A stretch of 64,000 nt of DNA from Paenibacillus contaminans. Lineage in GTDB: Bacteria; Bacillota; Bacilli; Paenibacillales; NBRC-103111. How positions within the stretch are numbered: the first letter of the stretch is position 1; every line of letters starts with the position of its first letter. Positions 59,430 to 64,000 of this stretch are shown here, in pieces. The notes under the pieces are model-generated. The model was given only the letters and a program-made list of their open reading frames with translations. It was not told the origin of the DNA and searched no databases. The position numbers and the translations under genes are program-made. The DNA is taken from NCBI RefSeq assembly GCF_003285015.1, contig NZ_QMFB01000002.1:124001-188000 (forward strand). The letters are read 5' to 3'.

Positions 59430-60754
59430 TTGGCTTTGCTCCTTATCGGTGAATAATATGGAACACCAAATGGCTCCAAAGAGAAGAAATGGACCATACA
59501 AGCAGCAGTAAGCAGGGTAATCCCATAAAATCCTACTATCCATGCGGCAAAAACAAATAACAGCTGCAGAATTAGCGTCAATATACGCACCTGATAGGTG
59601 GGAATAAGAAAAGTACCGATAACCGATAAAGCTACGATGACGATGTAAACATTAGAGACAAAGCCGATTTTGACAAGAGCTTCACTAATAATGATCCCGC
59701 CGGCTACACCTACCATTTGCGCGATTTGTGAGGGAAGGCGAATCGTCGCTTCCGCAATCAGCTGAAAGATAACGATCATCAGAACCGCCTCCACGATCGG
59801 CGAGTAAGGAACATTCTCCAATGAAGCTTTAATGCTGATCGCCATTTGCGAAGGAAGTATTTCATGATGGAAGCTGACAACCGCAATATACAGGCTGCAT
59901 ATGTAAAGGCTCAGTATAAGGCCTGTTGCTCTTAACGTTTGTAAAACAATTGCTGCTTTATCCTCCATTAGAACGGAATCGATACTGCGTAGAAAGGTAT
60001 AAAAAGAAACCGGAACGATCAGACATGTGGAGCTCTGCTCGCATAATACGGCAATACGTCCCCTCATAATCAGATTGGTTGCCATATCAATTCTCTCTGT
60101 TCCAAATACTTGGGGAAACAGCGATCGCTTCTCCTCTTTTAATAATTCCTTCTGTAGACGGCCTGGATGTACTTCCATTCCAGTGTTAAGGCCTTTTACA
60201 CGTTCTGTAACCTTTTGAACGATTTGTGCATCCGCCACTCCGTCCTGCCACAATATAGCTACTTTATGAGCTGAATATTTACCCACGTTCAGATATCGAA
60301 CCTTCAATTGTGAGGAGGATGCCCGGTTTCGAATAAGATTAATATTCACATTCAGATTTTCAATAAAGCCGGATCGTTCACCGATAATCGAGTTTTCATT
60401 GTTGGGCTCATGAATCGAACGGACATTATTCTGCTCGGCATTTAAGGAGTACCATGTTTCCTCGCAATGGACCAGCGCTTTTCCATCCAGTACCGCTTTA
60501 ACGGCCTCTTCCGGATTCGTACATGGAAATACGACAGCAGATGTAATGAGCTCGTCGATTGTAAGGTTATGGAAAGAATCCGATTTCGTACGGAACCATT
60601 GCTTGAACAAGCTGCTTTCCAGTTTATCCGTATCGCATAACGTCTCGATATACACTAATACAGCCGGCTTGCCATATAGATCAAAATCCCGGATGATCAA
60701 ATCTTCCGTATAAAACAGTCTTGCCTGAATTTGCTCAAGCACCTTAGGCCTCAT
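59426..60754 (-). CDS. gerA: Spore germination protein GerA (GerAA family)
   Basis: 442 residues. Soluble N-terminal domain (RLFYTEDLIIRDFDLYGKPA, then GERSGFIENLNVNINLIRNR), the middle motif DGVADAQIVQKVTERVK, then five or so membrane segments (LILSLYICSLYIAVVSFHHE, PSQMAISIKASLENVPYSPI). Somewhat shorter at the N-terminus than many family members. The start is ATG 60754 with AAAGGTGGG upstream. With GerB and GerC it forms a nutrient germination receptor. A possible forespore (sigma-G-like) promoter lies at 60777-60808. Confidence 0.93.
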   Translation of the reverse strand: MRPKVLEQIQARLFYTEDLIIRDFDLYGKPAVLVYIETLCDTDKLESSLFKQWFRTKSDSFHNLTIDELITSAVVFPCTNPEEAVKAVLDGKALVHCEETWYSLNAEQNNVRSIHEPNNENSIIGERSGFIENLNVNINLIRNRASSSQLKVRYLNVGKYSAHKVAILWQDGVADAQIVQKVTERVKGLNTGMEVHPGRLQKELLKEEKRSLFPQVFGTERIDMATNLIMRGRIAVLCEQSSTCLIVPVSFYTFLRSIDSVLMEDKAAIVLQTLRATGLILSLYICSLYIAVVSFHHEILPSQMAISIKASLENVPYSPIVEAVLMIVIFQLIAEATIRLPSQIAQMVGVAGGIIISEALVKIGFVSNVYIVIVALSVIGTFLIPTYQVRILTLILQLLFVFAAWIVGFYGITLLTAACMVHFFSLEPFGVPYYSPIRSKAK

Positions 60755-60776
60755 GGAACATCCCACCTTTCCATGA

Positions 60777-60808
60777 AATATTGCCCAACTCTTTGGATAA
60801 ATATGCAA
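60777..60808 (-). promoter_or_regulatory. Possible sigma-G-type promoter of the germination operon
   Basis: Minus strand TGCATA (60803-60808) and CAATATT (60777-60783) are 18-19 bases apart, similar to forespore sigma-G promoters, and lie between the upstream terminator and gerA. The match is partial. Confidence 0.35.
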
Positions 60809-60838
60809 GCAAAAAGACTGCTGATCTTTGATCAACAG
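60809..60838 (-). terminator. Rho-independent terminator between the HupE-like gene and gerA
   Basis: CTGTTGATC pairs with GATCAGCAG around AAA (one G-U pair), followed by TCTTTTTGC. It separates the surface-protein operon from the germination operon. Confidence 0.75.
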
Positions 60839-60921
60839 CCGGAAGGGGCAGCTCCGAGTAGTACGTGTATTCAACTCTTGCGTCCCATTAGTTGGGCCTA
60901 GCAATCACAAGCGATCAGCCC

Positions 60922-62004
60922 TCATTTCAATCTTTCAATCAACCAGTAAAATGCCAGTACAAAAATAAGGCAGGACGTTGAGATCATCATTTTACGATAC
61001 CAGGGGAACGTTCGCAGCCATATCAAGAGAGGGAGCAACAGACACAGGATCATGAGCTGGCCTGCTTCCACGCCTAAATTAAACGTCAAGAGCGAGCCAA
61101 GCAAGTTGCTCTTAGGAAGTCCCGTTTCGGCCAAAGCTCCGGCGAAGCCCATGCCGTGAATCAAGCCGAATACGGCAGTCAATATCCACCGCCACTTCGC
61201 TTTTTGAACAAACAGATTTTCCACCGCCACATAACAGATCGACAAGGCAATCAAGGCTTCAACCCAGGACGGGATGACATGAAGGCGACCCGTCGCCACC
61301 AGGAACAGGGTAATGCTGTGGGCAATCGTAAATGCAGTCACAATCTTGATTGCATCTTTGAAGCGAGCAGCGATTAATACTAAGGATAACAAAAACAGCA
61401 AATGATCATAACCGATTAAAATATGTTCGATTCCAAGCACAAAATATTTCCACAAAACGGAGCCAATCCCGGAAGAAACGGAGTCATTCTCGGACTGAGG
61501 TAAAGTGACCTGAACACCTTGTGTATTGACATCCAGAATATCCTGATAGAAAAAGTCCCCTGAACGAACAGTTAGTGCACTCATATGAACGAGCGCATCT
61601 TCAAACGCCAGATTATAATGAAGATCCAGTTGTTCGATCGCTTCATCGGCGATTAACCGCAGTTGAAGCACGACGCCTTTAGTAGACCCCTTTTCCTCCA
61701 CTTTCATTGAAAGTAACGTAATCGTCAAGGGCTTCGAATCAACCTCTATACGGAGTCCTTTTTTTATAAACGATTCGATCCCTTCTTTTTGCGAAGATAG
61801 TTCATCATTCTCCAGATTATTATCCTTGTTGACATCGAATTGTGGAAGCAAGTCTCTTTGATCAAGAAAAAGTTCATAGTCAATCTGATTCCCTTTGACG
61901 GTTAACACCGAGTACCCCATGCTTGCGGTATGCGCATATGACGTTGTAGCAATCCCAAAAAAGAATAAGAGGATGAACAAGGAGAGGAACCTTTGTACAT
62001 TCAT
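60922..62004 (-). CDS. HupE/UreJ-like membrane protein with EF-hand-like N-terminus
   Basis: 360 residues. Signal peptide (FLSLFILLFFFGIATTSYAH), an extracellular part of about 170 residues with an EF-hand-like loop (DVNKDNNLENDEL), then six hydrophobic segments with the HupE/UreJ signature (GIEHILIGYDHLLFLLSLVL; AHSITLFLVATG; GLIHGMGFAGALAETGLPKS). The family is linked to nickel or cobalt handling, but members with this long extracellular part are uncharacterised. It starts 17 bases behind the cohesin-SLH gene, so the two form an operon. Confidence 0.85.
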   Translation of the reverse strand: MNVQRFLSLFILLFFFGIATTSYAHTASMGYSVLTVKGNQIDYELFLDQRDLLPQFDVNKDNNLENDELSSQKEGIESFIKKGLRIEVDSKPLTITLLSMKVEEKGSTKGVVLQLRLIADEAIEQLDLHYNLAFEDALVHMSALTVRSGDFFYQDILDVNTQGVQVTLPQSENDSVSSGIGSVLWKYFVLGIEHILIGYDHLLFLLSLVLIAARFKDAIKIVTAFTIAHSITLFLVATGRLHVIPSWVEALIALSICYVAVENLFVQKAKWRWILTAVFGLIHGMGFAGALAETGLPKSNLLGSLLTFNLGVEAGQLMILCLLLPLLIWLRTFPWYRKMMISTSCLIFVLAFYWLIERLK

Positions 62005-62021
62005 AGCTGCTAAACCTCTTT

Positions 62022-63782
62022 TTATAATTGATAAATGCTGTACATCAATTTGGCCGCTTCCGCCCGGGTTGTCGTTTCCTTCGGATGAATCCCGCCGCCG
62101 TAACCGTCGACCAGCCCCGATTGAACAAGAGCGGCAACGCTATTCGCTGCATAACCGGAAATTTCCGAAGCATCGGTGAAGGAAACGAGTTCAGTCTGCG
62201 AAGCGTCGATTGTCAATTTTTCCGTCATTCTGAGCGCCCTTTCCGTCAGCACCATCATATCCTCTCTCGTGATCGAAGCATGCGGATTGAATACGTTATC
62301 CCCGCTGCCGTCCGTAATCCCCATGCCTCTGGCAATCCTGGAAGCTTCGTCATAATAGGAGCCCGCTTCAACATCGGCGAAACGATCGCCAACCGGTCCT
62401 TGCAGATCGAGCGTTCGTACCAGAAGCACAAGAAAATCGGCACGGGTGACTTGCTTTGCCGGACCGAATTGATTGTCTGCGATGCCGTTAATAATGCCTT
62501 TGGATGCCAAAACCTCAATCTGCTTTTTAGCCCAGTCCACAGAAGCGATATCGTCAAATGTCTTTTGTACGAACGAAATGGCGTACGTGCTGAAATGTGT
62601 CGTCGTGAACGTCACTTGGCCGGTAGCCGGATTATACTTTCCGTTCGGAACGGAATGGATATCTCCCTTGCCGTCAATATACCAAACGACGATGTGCTCC
62701 GGATCTTTTCGTTCCTCGGCTGTAGGAGAATAAGGGATGCTTACGGTTACAGGCGTTTTCGGGTTATTGAAGGCGATCACTTTGTCTCCTGCTTGAATGC
62801 TAAGCTCAATCACCGGATGAGCCCCGACCTTTTTTTGTACACGTTCGTCTAACTTGCCGATATCCGCCCTGGCAATACGAAGCCCGACTTCGCTATCGGT
62901 AAGCTCGTTTTCCCTGAACATGTTGCTCGGAATCAAGATAGAGGCAATGGAGGTTTTGATTTCAATTTGATATTGTTTCTTTCCTGTTGAAATGGAAGGT
63001 GAAGGCAGCTGCTGTACATAGGCAATGGCTCCGCTTGCTTCCTGTACGTCAATGCTGATCGTTTTCTTACCGCTCGGATCCGATTTCGCTTTGTTTTCGG
63101 CCTCTTTCCATACCGCTGCGTCAATGGTTGACGTCACGGTGTTTGTTGCCGGGTCGACCTTCATCTGGGGTACGATTGTAATGACATGACTCCCGTTTCC
63201 GCCGGTGTTTTCATTGTTGCCGCCATTCCCATTGTTGCCATTGTTGCCGCTGTTACCGTTGTTGCCATTGTTACCGCCATTGCTGCCGCCATTCGATGCT
63301 TTTATATTCACAGACACCGAGCTATTGCCTGATACGACAGCAGACTCTATTTTCGAATTCACCAATTTCACGCTGTCCAGTACAATATCGGCCTTTCCCT
63401 GACTATCTGCGTGAAATATCAGCGTAGCCAGTTTTACCTCTCCGTCCCGGCCGGGCGTATTGCCTAATTGCGTATGCGCAAGTTGAATGGCATTCCCTTT
63501 GACAACAGGCTCCACGGTAAAGCCGCCGTTGCTTCCGCTAATGCTTTTCACAAACTTCAAGCGGCTGGAATCATAGGTTACATTCACTTCATAGGCGTAC
63601 AAATCGGTAACTTGTTTTCCCGTCACCGTGACTTGAAAGTCGTCGCCTGCGGAAACGTTTTTGTCCGAGATCGAAAGAGAAAAAGTCGGGGCCGGGGCTG
63701 CTTTGGCATGAACAACAACCTGCGGGAAAACGAGTATGGTCAAAAGCAACGCGAGGCTAAGCGAGAATCGTTGTTTTAGCAT
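62022..63782 (-). CDS. Cohesin-domain surface protein anchored by three SLH repeats
   Basis: 586 residues. Signal peptide (SLSLALLLTILVFPQVVVHA), a cohesin-type domain (about 30-165: FSLSISDKNVSAGDDFQVTV, LYAYEVNVTYDSSRLKFVKS, GEVKLATLIFHADS), a Gly/Asn-rich linker (about 170-205), a strand-rich middle domain, and three S-layer-homology repeats (about 430-586; each with a pattern like ITREDMMVLTERAL and WAKKQIEVLASKGIINGIAD). It is exported and held at the wall by secondary cell-wall polymer. The cohesin could bind a dockerin partner, but none is encoded here. ATG 63782 with AAGGACGG upstream. Confidence 0.92.
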   Translation of the reverse strand: MLKQRFSLSLALLLTILVFPQVVVHAKAAPAPTFSLSISDKNVSAGDDFQVTVTGKQVTDLYAYEVNVTYDSSRLKFVKSISGSNGGFTVEPVVKGNAIQLAHTQLGNTPGRDGEVKLATLIFHADSQGKADIVLDSVKLVNSKIESAVVSGNSSVSVNIKASNGGSNGGNNGNNGNSGNNGNNGNGGNNENTGGNGSHVITIVPQMKVDPATNTVTSTIDAAVWKEAENKAKSDPSGKKTISIDVQEASGAIAYVQQLPSPSISTGKKQYQIEIKTSIASILIPSNMFRENELTDSEVGLRIARADIGKLDERVQKKVGAHPVIELSIQAGDKVIAFNNPKTPVTVSIPYSPTAEERKDPEHIVVWYIDGKGDIHSVPNGKYNPATGQVTFTTTHFSTYAISFVQKTFDDIASVDWAKKQIEVLASKGIINGIADNQFGPAKQVTRADFLVLLVRTLDLQGPVGDRFADVEAGSYYDEASRIARGMGITDGSGDNVFNPHASITREDMMVLTERALRMTEKLTIDASQTELVSFTDASEISGYAANSVAALVQSGLVDGYGGGIHPKETTTRAEAAKLMYSIYQL

Positions 63783-63844
63783 CGTAACATTCCGTCCTTT
63801 CAATAAATATTCGGCACACAAGATGGGAAGGCCGGTTCCACTGC

Positions 63845-63958
63845 ACAAGGACATACATGGCCTGCTTCAAGCATCTTGTTTTGCGTTTCCTGGATGGTAT
63901 GAGCCTTCGGATTGTCGAAACGCAAAGCCAAAACTCGCCTGCCATGTATGTTCCTTGT
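63845..63958 (-). other. Nested inverted repeat in the leader of the SLH protein gene
   Basis: Outer arms ACAAGGACATACATGGC (63845-63861) and GCCATGTATGTTCCTTGT (63941-63958) pair over 17 bases with one bulge. Inner arms TTTGCGTTTC (63880-63889) and GAAACGCAAA (63917-63926) are perfect. The loop is 27 bases. It ends about 60 bases before the start codon at 63782. No known riboswitch core could be matched. It may be a structured leader RNA or a small inverted-repeat element. The remaining bases to 64000 show no gene. Confidence 0.6.
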
Positions 63959-64000
63959 TCCGTTTCACTAGCCCCCCCTCGTTTACCTGTGTCGCAAATA

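Noticed and set aside
63845-63958. c-di-GMP riboswitch in the leader of the surface protein gene
   Set aside because: The conserved GEMM core blocks are absent; only the stems are visible.

Overview
The window looks like a chromosome segment of a spore-forming member of Paenibacillaceae (Paenibacillus, Cohnella or a relative). This is inferred from the gene content: CUT1 sugar ABC transporters paired with YesN/YesM-type two-component systems, a gerA-type germination operon, an S-layer-homology protein, Btr-type iron regulation, a collagen-like spore-surface-type protein, and strong AGGAGG ribosome sites with frequent TTG and GTG starts. No rRNA, tRNA, CRISPR array, phage or intact insertion sequence was seen.

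Left part (1-11.9 kb): a split chromate transporter pair with a palindromic operator candidate, an EamA permease, a DUF1805 protein, a conserved unknown, a PAS-GGDEF-EAL protein, a DUF423 protein with a small partner, a small membrane protein, and a convergent pair made of an 831-residue HAD-type protein and a family 2 glycosyltransferase. A 51-bp tandem repeat array follows.

First catabolic locus (11.9-24.1 kb): a minus-strand operon (Gfo/Idh/MocA oxidoreductase, sugar-phosphate isomerase/epimerase, NagA-like deacetylase), a minus-strand two-component system, and a plus-strand operon (sugar-binding lipoprotein, two permeases, a second oxidoreductase, a LarA-like protein). Together they suggest uptake and breakdown of an amino-sugar or sugar-acid compound.

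Accessory stretch (24.1-45.4 kb): many single genes, locally AT-rich, including a PrmC paralogue, an ECF sigma/anti-sigma pair, three APH-fold phosphotransferases, an AHSA1 and a VOC protein, a GNAT and a NUDIX enzyme. The NUDIX gene sits directly behind a SAM-I (S-box) riboswitch. An FMN riboswitch precedes an EamA permease that is probably a riboflavin transporter. A Fur-box-like site precedes an iron-siderophore binding lipoprotein and a Btr-like regulator. One AraC-type gene appears frameshifted.

Second catabolic locus (45.5-57.1 kb): LacI regulator, membrane AraC-type regulator, ABC transporter and two intact sulfatases plus a sulfatase remnant. Two promoters with the same -35 and -10 hexamers and a perfect 16-bp palindrome sit before the transporter/sulfatase operon and before the second sulfatase, which defines a small sulfated-glycan regulon. 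A collagen-like gene lies inside this locus on the opposite strand.

Right end (57.2-64 kb): a gerA-gerB-gerC germination operon, a HupE/UreJ-like protein, and a cohesin-SLH surface protein whose leader holds a strong nested inverted repeat. A dispersed structured repeat occurs in three copies (6.2, 7.0 and 18.1 kb).
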